DNA of 64,000 nucleotides from Roseateles sp. YR242 (GTDB taxonomy: Bacteria > Pseudomonadota > Gammaproteobacteria > Burkholderiales > Burkholderiaceae_C), in contig NZ_FOAV01000002.1 in the NCBI RefSeq assembly GCF_900109745.1, positions 248,001-312,000 on the forward strand. Reading direction: 5' to 3'. How positions within the stretch are numbered: the stretch's first letter is position 1; each line of letters begins with the position of its first letter. The position numbers and the translations under genes are program-made. The notes under the pieces were generated by a model that did not search any database, was not told where the DNA came from, and was given only the letters and a program-made list of their open reading frames with translations. This document shows positions 29,164-38,428 of the stretch, one piece after another.

Positions 29164-30285
29164 TCAGGGCCGGTGGGGAGGCGCCTTGCGGGGATCCCCC
29201 CGGAACACCATCCACTTGGGCGTACGGAACCGGACGATGCGCCAATAGAGCGCCACATAGGCCACCCCGAACAACACCATGCAGGCCAGGATCATGGGGG
29301 TGGAGTTCCAGAACAGCAGCGCCGGCGCCAGGGAGGAGATGCACAGCGTCCACAGATAGGGGGCCGTCATCGAGTTCCGGCGTGTCATGACACGAGCATC
29401 CCGTGCGCCTACCGCCCAGCGCATCAGGCGGCGATAGATCAGCGAGTGCAGGTGAATGCCATCAGGCGCACCGGGAGAAACGTCCCGCAGCACGCGACGG
29501 CGGTAGATGGAGAACAGGGTCTCGAACACCGGGTAGATGCAGACCATCAGCGCGAACAAGGGGGAGACCTGGGGATGACGGGAGATCAGCAGGATGCCCA
29601 TCTCTGCCAGGTAGAACCCCATGAAATAAGCACCGCCATCCCCCAGGAAGATCATGCCCGCCGGGTAGTTCCACACAAAGAAGCCCAGGATGGCGCCCAC
29701 GCCGGCCAACGCCCAGAGCGCCAGGCCGGTGTCGCCCACCTGATAGGCCACATAGGCGAAGGTCAGCAGCATCAGGCTGACACACATGGAGGACAGGCCA
29801 TTGAAGCCGTCGATGATGTTCACCGAATTGGCCACACCGGCCACGGTGAACACGGTGGCGAGGAAGGCGCCCACGGAGGTGCCGACGATCAGATCCAGGC
29901 CGGGGATGTCGGTGCGGGTGATGGCAGCACCCAGCACGAAGACGCCCAGGGCCGCTGACACCGCAGTGGCCAGCAGCCGCTTGGCCGGGGAGACACGCTT
30001 GGTGAAATCTTCGATGAGACCGGCGCCGAAGGCGGGCAGCCCACACAGCAGCAGCAAGGCGCCCAGGCGCGCATTGGGATCGCCCTGCAGGTAGCCGACG
30101 GCCACCATGCCCACCAGGCCGATGAAGATGCCCACACCGCCAATGCGCGGAACCGGTCGCGCATGGAACTTCTGGGGTCCGGACAGGTCATGGTCCGCCG
30201 ACAGGTGACCGTGCCGGGTCGATGAATGCACCACATAAAGGGTGACCACCGCCGCCAGGGCAAAGGGGATCAACAGAAACAGCAT
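29164..30285 (-). CDS. WecA/MraY-family undecaprenyl-phosphate sugar-1-phosphate transferase
   Basis: This 373-residue polytopic inner-membrane protein has about ten hydrophobic segments. It carries the family catalytic motifs HARPVPRIGG, LIEDFTKRVS, NSVNIIDGFNGL, FLGDGGAYFMGF and DGIHLHSLIYRR. It should load a HexNAc-1-phosphate onto undecaprenyl phosphate, starting a lipid-linked oligosaccharide. It is divergent from the export gene at 30420 across 134 bp and is the likely initiating enzyme of the rightward polysaccharide locus. The sugar cannot be read from the sequence. Confidence 0.9.
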   Translation of the reverse strand: MLFLLIPFALAAVVTLYVVHSSTRHGHLSADHDLSGPQKFHARPVPRIGGVGIFIGLVGMVAVGYLQGDPNARLGALLLLCGLPAFGAGLIEDFTKRVSPAKRLLATAVSAALGVFVLGAAITRTDIPGLDLIVGTSVGAFLATVFTVAGVANSVNIIDGFNGLSSMCVSLMLLTFAYVAYQVGDTGLALWALAGVGAILGFFVWNYPAGMIFLGDGGAYFMGFYLAEMGILLISRHPQVSPLFALMVCIYPVFETLFSIYRRRVLRDVSPGAPDGIHLHSLIYRRLMRWAVGARDARVMTRRNSMTAPYLWTLCISSLAPALLFWNSTPMILACMVLFGVAYVALYWRIVRFRTPKWMVFRGDPRKAPPHRP

Positions 30286-30419
30286 GCGCGGCAGTGTAGC
30301 GATGCTGTTTACGTGCTTAGCGGTTTTGGCGCCACAACGTGCTCTTAGAATGCGGCGGCTTGCTGTCGGGGCGCTCTGCCCTCACGGCGGTCCCACTGCA
30401 GCCTTGGATGAGATCACGC

Positions 30420-32498
30420 ATGGATATCAGCGCCGCTTGCGCCCCTGTTCCGGCGACCCGCCTGAACCGTTTGAACCGCCTGGCGCGTCATGCCCGTTTG
30501 GCCGCTCTCGCCTGTGTCTTCGGGCTGGGCGCCATGGGCGCCCTGAATGCGTATGCCGCTGACAACGAAAACTACGGCACCATGGGCAGCGCCAGCAGCG
30601 GTTCGGACATATCCGGCCCGGTGCGCCTGAATTCCAGCCGGCAGGCTGGAAGCGAAGGCAACAACACCCAATCGGCCAACAACAACCAGCAGTACGACAG
30701 CCGCAGCAAGACACGTTATGTGCCCGGCGAGTTCGAAATCTACGTGAACAAGCTGCTGGGCATCGACCTTCAATTGCTGGAAGAACAGCAGAAGAAGGAG
30801 CGACTGAGCGAGCGCACCGCCGTGCAGTCGACCAGCGCCAACAACACCAACGCGGCCAACGACGGCAACCCATCCCCCACCAAGCGCATCAACCCTGATG
30901 AGGTGATCCGCCGATTGGGATCGGACCTGATGCTCGACGACAGTCCGGGCAGCAATTCCGGTGCCGACGGGCCCCGGGAGGCGCCGCCGGACTACCTGAT
31001 TGGCATCGGCGACGAAGTGCAGGTGACCATGTGGGGGTCGGTGGACGCAGACCTGCGACTGACCGTGGACCGCAGCGGCCGCATCACCATCCCCCGCGTA
31101 GGCCCGGTGATGGTGGCAGGCGTTCGCTATGGTGACCTGAACGATGTGGTTCGAGGCCGCGCGGGGCAGGTCTTCAGGAATTTCCAGGTCAGCACCTCAC
31201 TGGGCAAGCTGCGCACCATCCGCATCTATGTCACCGGCTTCACCGCCAAGCCAGGCGCCTACACCGTCAGCAGCCTGGCCACCGTGGTCACTGGCCTGAT
31301 CCGTGCCGGGGGCCCTTCGGCGGCCGGCAGCTTCCGCCAGATCGAGCTGCGCCGCAACGGCGAGGTGGTCGCCAAGTTCGACGCCTACGACCTGCTGCTC
31401 AAGGGCGACAAGACCACCGACCGGGCCTTGCAGGCCGAAGACGTGATCCATATCGGCCCCATTGGCGCCCAGGTGGCCATCCTGGGCAGTGTGAACAAGC
31501 CCAGTATTGCCGAGCTCAAGCCCAATGAAACCGTTGAAGACGTGCTGGCCATGGCTGGTGGCTTCAGTGCTGTGGCGGACCGCTCGCGCGTCTCCGTCGA
31601 GCGCCTGAGCGAACGGACGGACAGGCGCGTTGTCGAACTTCAACTGCCCCAGCAACTGCAGGCCGGCATCAGCAATGGTGATGTGATGCGCGTCTTCAGC
31701 AGCGTCAACACCCAACTGCCGCAATACAAGCAATACAAGCGGGTGCAGGTTGAAGGCGAAGTGGCCCGGCCAGGGGAATACGTGCTTCCGCCGGCCGCCA
31801 CGCTGAGCGACGCCATCCAGGCCGCCGGCGGCCTCACGCCGCAGGCTTTTGTCTTCGGCACCGATTTCTCCCGCGAGAGTGTTCGCCTGTCCCAGCAGGA
31901 GAATTACGACCGGGCCCTGCGTGACCTGGAAACCGAGTTCACCCGCAACACGGCGACCCAGCGCGCCATCAACGCGGACGATGCTGCCGCACAGGCGCAG
32001 CGCGCGGCGGGCTCGGCCCGCCTGATCGAACGTCTGCGCGCCGTGCGCCCGACGGGTCGCATCGTGCTGCAACTCGAACCTGAAGCACAAGTCCTGCCAT
32101 CCCTGACCGTCGAGGACGGCGACAAGCTACGCATCCCGCCTCGCCCCACCACCGTGGGCGTGTTTGGTAGCGTCTTCAATGCCGGCAGCTATTTGCTGAA
32201 CAGCGGCGCATCGGTGGATGACACCTTACGCCTGGCGGGCGGGCCCACCCGCGGGGCCGACCCCAGCAGCATTTTCGTGCTCCGCGCCAATGGCGGCGTG
32301 GTAAGCGCCCGCCAGTCCAGCAGTGGCTGGCTGGGCTTCGGCTCCAACCTCTCCAGCCTGCCAGCCCTGCCCGGTGACACGGTGTTCGTGCCGGAAGAAA
32401 TGAACAAGACAACGTTCATCCAGGAAGCCAAGGAGTGGACCACCATCCTTTACCAGTTCGGCCTGGGCGCAGCAGCACTGAAGACGATTCGCGAATGA
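30420..32498 (+). CDS. SLBB-domain outer-membrane polysaccharide export protein (Wza-like)
   Basis: The 692-residue protein has a long signal sequence (hydrophobic segment near residues 26-47, ending ALNAYAAD), a low-complexity Asn/Ser region and a polysaccharide-export domain around residues 190-280 (PPDYLIGIGDEVQVTMWG). Several SLBB domains follow, such as YVTGFTAKPGAYTV, VEGEVARPGEYVLP and VFGSVFNAGSYLL. It should form the outer-membrane channel. ATG 30420 with GGATGAG upstream is preferred over ATG 30408, which has no ribosome-binding site. The stop overlaps wzz. At almost 700 residues it is the long SLBB type, not the 380-residue E. coli Wza. Confidence 0.88.
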   Translation: MDISAACAPVPATRLNRLNRLARHARLAALACVFGLGAMGALNAYAADNENYGTMGSASSGSDISGPVRLNSSRQAGSEGNNTQSANNNQQYDSRSKTRYVPGEFEIYVNKLLGIDLQLLEEQQKKERLSERTAVQSTSANNTNAANDGNPSPTKRINPDEVIRRLGSDLMLDDSPGSNSGADGPREAPPDYLIGIGDEVQVTMWGSVDADLRLTVDRSGRITIPRVGPVMVAGVRYGDLNDVVRGRAGQVFRNFQVSTSLGKLRTIRIYVTGFTAKPGAYTVSSLATVVTGLIRAGGPSAAGSFRQIELRRNGEVVAKFDAYDLLLKGDKTTDRALQAEDVIHIGPIGAQVAILGSVNKPSIAELKPNETVEDVLAMAGGFSAVADRSRVSVERLSERTDRRVVELQLPQQLQAGISNGDVMRVFSSVNTQLPQYKQYKRVQVEGEVARPGEYVLPPAATLSDAIQAAGGLTPQAFVFGTDFSRESVRLSQQENYDRALRDLETEFTRNTATQRAINADDAAAQAQRAAGSARLIERLRAVRPTGRIVLQLEPEAQVLPSLTVEDGDKLRIPPRPTTVGVFGSVFNAGSYLLNSGASVDDTLRLAGGPTRGADPSSIFVLRANGGVVSARQSSSGWLGFGSNLSSLPALPGDTVFVPEEMNKTTFIQEAKEWTTILYQFGLGAAALKTIRE

Positions 32499-33622
32499 TG
32501 GACATGCAAGCCACCGGAACGCCCCCGACCGAGGGCTCGAACGGCGCCACAGCCGCCCCCCAGACCGTCACCCTGCGCGACGTCTACACGGCCGTCCGTC
32601 CGCGTTGGAAAACGCTGCTGCTGGCGTCCGTGGCTGCGGGCGCCTTCGCCTATGGCATCAGCCTCCTTATACCGCCCACGTTTACTGCCAAGACCTCGAT
32701 CATCAGCCCTCAACAGCAGCAGAACTCTGCGGCGGCGGCACTGTCCTCGCTGGGTGCCTTGTCCGGCCTGGCAGGGGCTGCAGGCGTGATCAAAAGCCCG
32801 TCGGACCAATACATCGGCCTGATGCAAAGCGTCACCGTGAGTGACCGTCTGGTGGACGAATTCAAGCTGATGGACCTGTATGACGCCAAGTTCAAGGAAG
32901 ATGCTCGCAAGACGCTGGAAAAGCGTGTGCGCATTAGCGCAGGCAAGAAGGACAACCTGATCTCCGTGGAAGTGGATGACCGGGACCCTGTGCGCGCCGC
33001 TGCAATGGCCAACGCTTACGTCCGGGAACTCAAACAGCTGACCAACGGCCTGGCTTTGACCGAGGCGCAGCAACGCCGCAACTTTTTCGAGCAGCAGCTG
33101 ACCGAGACCAAGGAGGCCCTGAAGGTCGCCCAGCGCGCGCTCGAGAAGAGTGGCTTCAGCGCGGGCGCCCTCAAGAGCGAGCCCAAATCTGCCGCCGAGG
33201 CCTACGCCCGGGTCAAGGCGGAAATCGCCTCGACAGAGGTGCGCCTGGGCTCGCTGCGCAGGACGCTGACGGAAACCGCCCCGGAGATCCAGCAGCAGAC
33301 GGCAGTGCTGTCGGGCCTGCGCAGCCAGCTCGCCGGCCTTGAGCAACCGCTCCAGGCGGGTGGCAACCAGGACTATGTGTCGGCCTACCGGGAATACAAA
33401 TACCAGGAAACGTTGTTCGAGGTCTATGCCCGGCAGTTCGAACTGGCCAAGATGGATGAGGCCCGCGAAGGCACGCTGATCCAGGTATTGGACCCGGCCA
33501 CGCCGCCGGAAAAGCGCAGCAAGCCGCGCCGAAGCACGATTGCAGCTGGCGCCGCTTTCGTGACTTTCCTGCTGCTTTGCCTGTTCTTCACTCGCCGTCA
33601 TTTCCGGACAACGACGGCCTGA
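32495..33622 (+). CDS. Wzz-family chain-length/co-polymerase protein
   Basis: The 375-residue inner-membrane protein has a first transmembrane helix around residues 38-58, a large periplasmic coiled-coil region, and a second helix at the C-terminus preceded by the Pro-rich LDPATPPEKRSKPRR motif. These are the marks of polysaccharide co-polymerases that set chain length with Wzy. No Walker motifs follow, so no BY-kinase is fused, and no separate kinase gene is present in the window. ATG 32495 overlaps the upstream stop (ATGA). Confidence 0.9.
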   Translation: MMDMQATGTPPTEGSNGATAAPQTVTLRDVYTAVRPRWKTLLLASVAAGAFAYGISLLIPPTFTAKTSIISPQQQQNSAAAALSSLGALSGLAGAAGVIKSPSDQYIGLMQSVTVSDRLVDEFKLMDLYDAKFKEDARKTLEKRVRISAGKKDNLISVEVDDRDPVRAAAMANAYVRELKQLTNGLALTEAQQRRNFFEQQLTETKEALKVAQRALEKSGFSAGALKSEPKSAAEAYARVKAEIASTEVRLGSLRRTLTETAPEIQQQTAVLSGLRSQLAGLEQPLQAGGNQDYVSAYREYKYQETLFEVYARQFELAKMDEAREGTLIQVLDPATPPEKRSKPRRSTIAAGAAFVTFLLLCLFFTRRHFRTTTA

Positions 33623-33804
33623 ACCCCTCGAAGCGGCTTGCAGGTCGCGTGTGGCAGATGTCGCCGCGCCTGCCGCCGCCGCCCCGGCGAGCGACAGCTC
33701 TCATCGGTGCTTGATGGCAACAAACAGCGATTAACCGCAATGGACAGCGGCGGAGCCGCAGCCGCCCATGCTAGAGTGCCACCCGTTCAACGCATGAACG
33801 GACC

Positions 33805-34164
33805 ATGTTGATGGATCAGACACCGCCCGACGACCCCCTGGACTACGAGCTACTGCGCCATTTGGAGCAAAAGACCGACAGCAACCAGCGAGATCTGGCC
33901 AAGCGCTTGGGCGTCAGCGTGGGCAAGATCAATTACTGCATGCGTGCGGTGGTGGATCGTGGCTGGGTAAAGGTCAACAACTTCCGGCGGGCGGATAACA
34001 AGCTGGCCTATGCCTACCTGCTCACGCCCAGCGGTGTTCACGCCAAGATGCGGTTGGCACGGGCATTCCTGGCCCAGAAGGAGCAGGAATTCGAAGCTCT
34101 GCAACGTGAGATTGATGTGCTGCGTCATGAGGTCGACAACAACATGAATGACCAGCGCGGATAA
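33805..34164 (+). CDS. EPS-associated MarR-family transcriptional regulator
   Basis: The 119-residue protein is a winged helix-turn-helix (SNQRDLAKRLGVSVGKINYCMRAV in two parts near residues 26-49, then the wing VKVNNFRRADNKLAYAYLLTPSG) with a C-terminal coiled coil. It fits the small regulator family that accompanies exopolysaccharide clusters in betaproteobacteria. It lies between the export genes and the sugar cassette, so it probably controls this locus. The preceding 182-bp gap may hold a promoter. Confidence 0.82.
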   Translation: MLMDQTPPDDPLDYELLRHLEQKTDSNQRDLAKRLGVSVGKINYCMRAVVDRGWVKVNNFRRADNKLAYAYLLTPSGVHAKMRLARAFLAQKEQEFEALQREIDVLRHEVDNNMNDQRG

Positions 34165-34184
34165 CAGGATTCGGAAGAAGAGGC

Positions 34185-35177
34185 ATGCACTCAGTCACCA
34201 TCAGCAGCGGAAAGACTTTCGTCACCAATGATGGCGAAACGATGCTTGATGCTGCCTTGCGCCAAGGCGTGGTGCTGGACTACAGCTGCCGTACCGGCCG
34301 CTGCAGTTCCTGCAAGGGTCGTGTGCGCGCGGGCGAGACGGTGGCCAAGCAAGACGAAATCGGGCTGAGCGCCGAACAGCGGGCCGAGGGCTACATCCTC
34401 ACCTGTGTGCGCGGCGCCGTCGGCGCCGTGACGCTGGAGATCGACGATCTTGGCGACATCGAACTGCCCGAGGCCAAGACCGTGCCATGCCGCATCCAGA
34501 CGGTCGAGCGCATTTCCCATGATGTCGTGCGCGTCATGCTGCGCTTGCCACCGACCAGCCGGCTGCCGTTCCTGTCGGGCCAGTACATTGATGTGATTGG
34601 CCCCGACAGCATTCGGCGCAGCTACTCGCTGGCCAACGCACCGCGCGAGGATCAGCAACTGGAGCTGCATATCCGCGAGGTGCCCGGCGGCGCCATGAGC
34701 CAATACTGGTTCCATCAAGCCAGGGCCAACGATCTGCTGCGCCTGCGTGGCCCCATTGGCACCTTCTTCTTGCGCGGGCAGGCCGGCAAGGATCTGGTGC
34801 TGCTGGCCACCGGCACCGGCATCGCCCCGGTCAAGGCCATCCTCGAAGACGTGGTGCGCCGCGAGCCGGCTGCTCAGCCGCGCAGTGTCACGGTCTACTG
34901 GGGCGGACGGCACCGGGATGACCTCTACTGGCATGCACCGGACCAGCCGGGGCTCCGGTTTGTCCCCGTGCTCTCCCGTGCGGATGACAGCTGGACGGGC
35001 GCACGCGGCTACGTCCAGGACATTTTCCTTGGCGAGGTCAGAGACCTCCCAAACACCCTCGTCTACGCCTGTGGCTCGGACGCCATGATCCACAGCGCCC
35101 AGGCCCGCCTGCAAGCGGCTGGACTACCTGACAGGCAATTCCACTCCGACGCCTTCGTGTGCTCGGCTGCCACCTGA
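34185..35177 (+). CDS. ascD: CDP-6-deoxy-delta-3,4-glucoseen reductase (E3)
   Basis: The 330-residue iron-sulfur flavoprotein has a plant-type ferredoxin domain with Cys35, Cys40, Cys43 and Cys74, an FAD domain (RRSYSLAN, about 146-153) and an NAD domain ([14 protein letters not shown]). It passes electrons from NADH to the E1 dehydrase encoded at 37064, completing C-3 deoxygenation to CDP-4-keto-3,6-dideoxyglucose. It opens the CDP-sugar cassette. Homologues are named ascD, ddhD or rfbI. Confidence 0.93.
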   Translation: MHSVTISSGKTFVTNDGETMLDAALRQGVVLDYSCRTGRCSSCKGRVRAGETVAKQDEIGLSAEQRAEGYILTCVRGAVGAVTLEIDDLGDIELPEAKTVPCRIQTVERISHDVVRVMLRLPPTSRLPFLSGQYIDVIGPDSIRRSYSLANAPREDQQLELHIREVPGGAMSQYWFHQARANDLLRLRGPIGTFFLRGQAGKDLVLLATGTGIAPVKAILEDVVRREPAAQPRSVTVYWGGRHRDDLYWHAPDQPGLRFVPVLSRADDSWTGARGYVQDIFLGEVRDLPNTLVYACGSDAMIHSAQARLQAAGLPDRQFHSDAFVCSAAT

Positions 35178-35193
35178 ACCAATAGGGACAACC

Positions 35194-35967
35194 ATGAAAG
35201 CAGTGATCCTGGCCGGCGGCCTGGGAACCCGACTGAGCGAAGAGACCAGCACCCGGCCGAAACCCATGGTGGAAATTGGGGGCAAGCCCATTCTCTGGCA
35301 CATCCTGAAGATGTACTCGCATCATGGCGTCAACGACTTCGTGATCTGCTGCGGCTACAAGGGCTATGTGATCAAGGAGTACTTCGCCAACTACTTCCTG
35401 CACATGTCCGATGTCACCTTCGACATGCGCAGCAATCGCATGGAAGTGCATCACAAGCGCGCCGAGCCCTGGAATGTCACGCTGGTGGATACCGGTGACG
35501 ATTCCATGACCGGTGGTCGCCTGCACCGGGTGGCCGACTATGTGCGCAACGAGGATGCCTTCTGCTTCACCTACGGTGACGGTGTCAGCGACCTGAACAT
35601 CGGCGCCGCGATCGAATTCCACCGTCAGCACGGCAAGGCCGCCACGCTCACGGCCACCTTCCCGCCGGGCCGCTTCGGCGCGCTGGACATCGAAAACAAC
35701 CAGATCAAGCGCTTCATGGAGAAGCCCAAGGGCGATGGCGCCATGATCAATGGTGGCTTCTTTGTCCTCTCCCCGCGCGTGCTGGACTATCTCGAGGACG
35801 ACAACACCGTGTGGGAGCAGCAGCCCCTGCAGCGCCTGGCGGCCGATGGCGAGCTGATGGCCTACGAACATCACGGGTTCTGGCAGCCGATGGACACCCT
35901 GCGCGACAAGACCCACCTGGAAGAACTTTGGGCTTCCGGCCGGGCCCCCTGGAAAACCTGGAAGTGA
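35194..35967 (+). CDS. rfbF: Glucose-1-phosphate cytidylyltransferase
   Basis: The 257-residue enzyme makes CDP-glucose from CTP and glucose 1-phosphate, the first step of CDP-3,6-dideoxyhexose synthesis. It has the nucleotidyltransferase motif [18 protein letters not shown], the [13 protein letters not shown] segment and YGDGVSDL. Length matches RfbF/DdhA. It lies 16 bases after the E3 gene and 8 before the dehydratase. Confidence 0.97.
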   Translation: MKAVILAGGLGTRLSEETSTRPKPMVEIGGKPILWHILKMYSHHGVNDFVICCGYKGYVIKEYFANYFLHMSDVTFDMRSNRMEVHHKRAEPWNVTLVDTGDDSMTGGRLHRVADYVRNEDAFCFTYGDGVSDLNIGAAIEFHRQHGKAATLTATFPPGRFGALDIENNQIKRFMEKPKGDGAMINGGFFVLSPRVLDYLEDDNTVWEQQPLQRLAADGELMAYEHHGFWQPMDTLRDKTHLEELWASGRAPWKTWK

Positions 35968-35975
35968 GCCTGGAC

Positions 35976-37067
35976 ATGAGCCACGCCCGCTTCCCCGCAC
36001 AGACCGACCCGGCCTTCTGGTCTGGCAAACGTGTCCTGCTGACCGGCCACACCGGCTTCAAGGGCAGTTGGCTGAGCCTGTGGCTGCAATCCATGGGCGC
36101 ACAGGTGCGCGGTGTCGCCCTGGCGCCCCCCACACAACCCTCGCTGTTCGAGGTTGCAGGTGTCGCCCAGGGCATGGAGCACCACGTCGTGGACATCCGC
36201 GACTTTGCAGCCGTGCAGGCCCAGATGACCGACTTCCGACCGGAGATCGTCATCCACATGGCCGCACAGCCGCTGGTGCGGCTCTCCTACCAGCAGCCGA
36301 TACAGACCTATGCCACCAACGTGATGGGCACGGTGCATGTGCTGGAGGCCGCGCGCCATGTGGGCACGGTCAAGGCCATCGTCAACATCACCACCGACAA
36401 GTGCTACGAGAACCGCGAATGGGTTTGGGGCTACCGTGAAGACGAGCCCATGGGCGGTCATGACCCCTACTCCAACAGCAAGGGCTGTGCGGAACTGGTC
36501 AGCAGCGCCTACCGCAAGTCCTTTCTGACGGATGCCGGCATCGCCATGGCCACCGCACGTGCGGGCAACGTCATCGGCGGCGGCGACTGGGCGGCCGATC
36601 GTCTGCTGCCCGACATCTTGCGCGCACTGGAAAAGCGCGACCCCGTCCTCATCCGCAACCCCCATGCCATCCGCCCCTGGCAGCATGTGCTGGAGCCCCT
36701 TTCCGGTTATCTCCTGCTGGCCGAGCGCCTCTACACCCAGGGCCAGGCCGATGCCGAAGGTTGGAACTTCGGTCCCCGCGACGAAGACGCACGGCCCGTG
36801 CAATGGATCGTGGAACACCTGTGCGAGCGCTGGGGCGACGGCGCCCGCTGGACACTGCAGCCTGGCAACCACCCGCACGAGGCCCACTTTCTCAAGCTGG
36901 ACATCTCCAAGGCCCGTCAACGCCTGAACTGGGCGCCGCGCTGGTCTCTGGAGACCGCCCTGTCCCGCATCACCGACTGGCATCAGTCCTGGCTGGATGG
37001 CCAAGACATGCGCGCCTTCTGCCTGAATCAGATTTCCCTGTATTGCGACCACCGAGCCGACGCATGA
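35976..37067 (+). CDS. rfbG: CDP-glucose 4,6-dehydratase
   Basis: The 363-residue extended SDR converts CDP-glucose to CDP-4-keto-6-deoxyglucose. It has the NAD motif [13 protein letters not shown], the catalytic-region TTDKCYEN and the YxxxK motif in DPYSNSKG. The ATG at 35976 gives the RfbG N-terminus ([14 protein letters not shown]). Its stop overlaps the rfbH start (ATGA). Confidence 0.97.
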   Translation: MSHARFPAQTDPAFWSGKRVLLTGHTGFKGSWLSLWLQSMGAQVRGVALAPPTQPSLFEVAGVAQGMEHHVVDIRDFAAVQAQMTDFRPEIVIHMAAQPLVRLSYQQPIQTYATNVMGTVHVLEAARHVGTVKAIVNITTDKCYENREWVWGYREDEPMGGHDPYSNSKGCAELVSSAYRKSFLTDAGIAMATARAGNVIGGGDWAADRLLPDILRALEKRDPVLIRNPHAIRPWQHVLEPLSGYLLLAERLYTQGQADAEGWNFGPRDEDARPVQWIVEHLCERWGDGARWTLQPGNHPHEAHFLKLDISKARQRLNWAPRWSLETALSRITDWHQSWLDGQDMRAFCLNQISLYCDHRADA

Positions 37068-38416
37068 GCACTACCCCTGTCAACTTCCAACCGCAGCTGG
37101 ACAAGCTGCGCAGCCAGATCAGCGACCTGGTCCAGCAATATGCCGACATCGCCTATGCCCCCAAACCCTTCATCGCCGGCCAGACCGCGGTGCCGGTGTC
37201 GGGCAAAGTGATCGGAGCCAAGGAGCTCCAGCTGATGGTCGAGGCCTCGCTGGACGGCTGGCTGACCACCGGCCGCTTCAACGCGCAGTTCGAACAGCGC
37301 CTGGCGCAATTCCTGGGCGTGAAGTACCTGATCACCGTGAACTCGGGCTCGTCCGCCAACCTGGTGGCCTTCTCCGCGCTGACCAGCCCCAAGCTGGGCG
37401 ACCGCGCCATCAAGCAGGGCGACGAAGTGATCGGCGTGGCCGCCGGCTTCCCCACCACCGTCAACCCCATCCTGCAGTTCGGTGCCGTGCCGGTGTTCGT
37501 GGATGTAGACCTGGCCACGCACAACATCGATGCGAGCAAGATCGAAGCGGCCATCACGCCCAAGACCAAGGCCATCATGCTGGCCCACAGCCTGGGCAAC
37601 CCGTTCAACCTGGACGTGGTGACCGCCCTGTGCAAGAAGCACAACCTGTGGCTGGTGGAAGACTGCTGCGACGCGCTGGGCGCCACCTACGACGGCAAGC
37701 TGGTCGGCACCTTCGGTGACATCGGCACGCTGAGCTTCTACCCGGCCCACCACATCACCATGGGCGAAGGCGGTGCGGTGTTCACCAACAACGCCGAGCT
37801 GAAGCTGATCGCCGAATCCTTCCGCGACTGGGGCCGTGACTGCTACTGCCCGCCCGGCAAGGACAACACCTGCGACAAGCGCTTCTGCTGGACCAAGAAG
37901 GACCTCGGCGGCGACCTGCCGGACGGTTACGACCACAAGTACACCTACAGCCACCTGGGCTACAACCTCAAGATCTCGGACATGCAAGCCGCCTGCGCCC
38001 TGGCGCAGATGGACCGCGTGGACGAGTTCATCGCCAAGCGCCGAGCCAACTTCACCTACCTGAAAGACCGCCTGCAGAGTTGCGCCGAATTCCTGCACCT
38101 GCCGGAAGCTACGCCGAAGTCCGAACCCTCGTGGTTCGGCTTCCCACTCGTGGTCAAGGAGGCCAGTGGCATCAAGCGTACCGACCTGATCAACTTCCTG
38201 GAAGAAAACAAGATCGGTACCCGCCTGCTGTTTGCCGGCAACCTGACCAAGCAGCCCTACATGGCCGGTCGAAACTTCCGCGTCAGCGGCGAGTTGACCA
38301 ACACCGATGTCGTGATGAACCAGACCTTCTGGCTGGGCACCTTCCCGGCGCTGGGGCCCGAGCAGCTGGACTACATCGCCGACAAGCTCGAAGAGTTCTT
38401 CGGCCTTAACTTCTGA
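37064..38416 (+). CDS. rfbH: CDP-4-keto-6-deoxyglucose 3-dehydrase (E1)
   Basis: The 450-residue PMP-dependent iron-sulfur enzyme removes the C-3 hydroxyl. It belongs to the DegT aminotransferase fold, but the PLP lysine is replaced by His229 ([14 protein letters not shown]), the hallmark of E1 that prevents transamination. Cysteines 260, 262, 270 and 275 form the likely 2Fe-2S site. It works with the E3 reductase at 34185. This reaction yields the 4-ketone that the next enzyme can use as acceptor. Confidence 0.97.
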   Translation: MSTTPVNFQPQLDKLRSQISDLVQQYADIAYAPKPFIAGQTAVPVSGKVIGAKELQLMVEASLDGWLTTGRFNAQFEQRLAQFLGVKYLITVNSGSSANLVAFSALTSPKLGDRAIKQGDEVIGVAAGFPTTVNPILQFGAVPVFVDVDLATHNIDASKIEAAITPKTKAIMLAHSLGNPFNLDVVTALCKKHNLWLVEDCCDALGATYDGKLVGTFGDIGTLSFYPAHHITMGEGGAVFTNNAELKLIAESFRDWGRDCYCPPGKDNTCDKRFCWTKKDLGGDLPDGYDHKYTYSHLGYNLKISDMQAACALAQMDRVDEFIAKRRANFTYLKDRLQSCAEFLHLPEATPKSEPSWFGFPLVVKEASGIKRTDLINFLEENKIGTRLLFAGNLTKQPYMAGRNFRVSGELTNTDVVMNQTFWLGTFPALGPEQLDYIADKLEEFFGLNF

Positions 38417-38428
38417 TCGGACGACAAG

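Noticed and set aside
30286-30419. JUMPstart/ops element for RfaH in front of the export genes
   Set aside because: GGCGGTAG was looked for and is not present in this interval.
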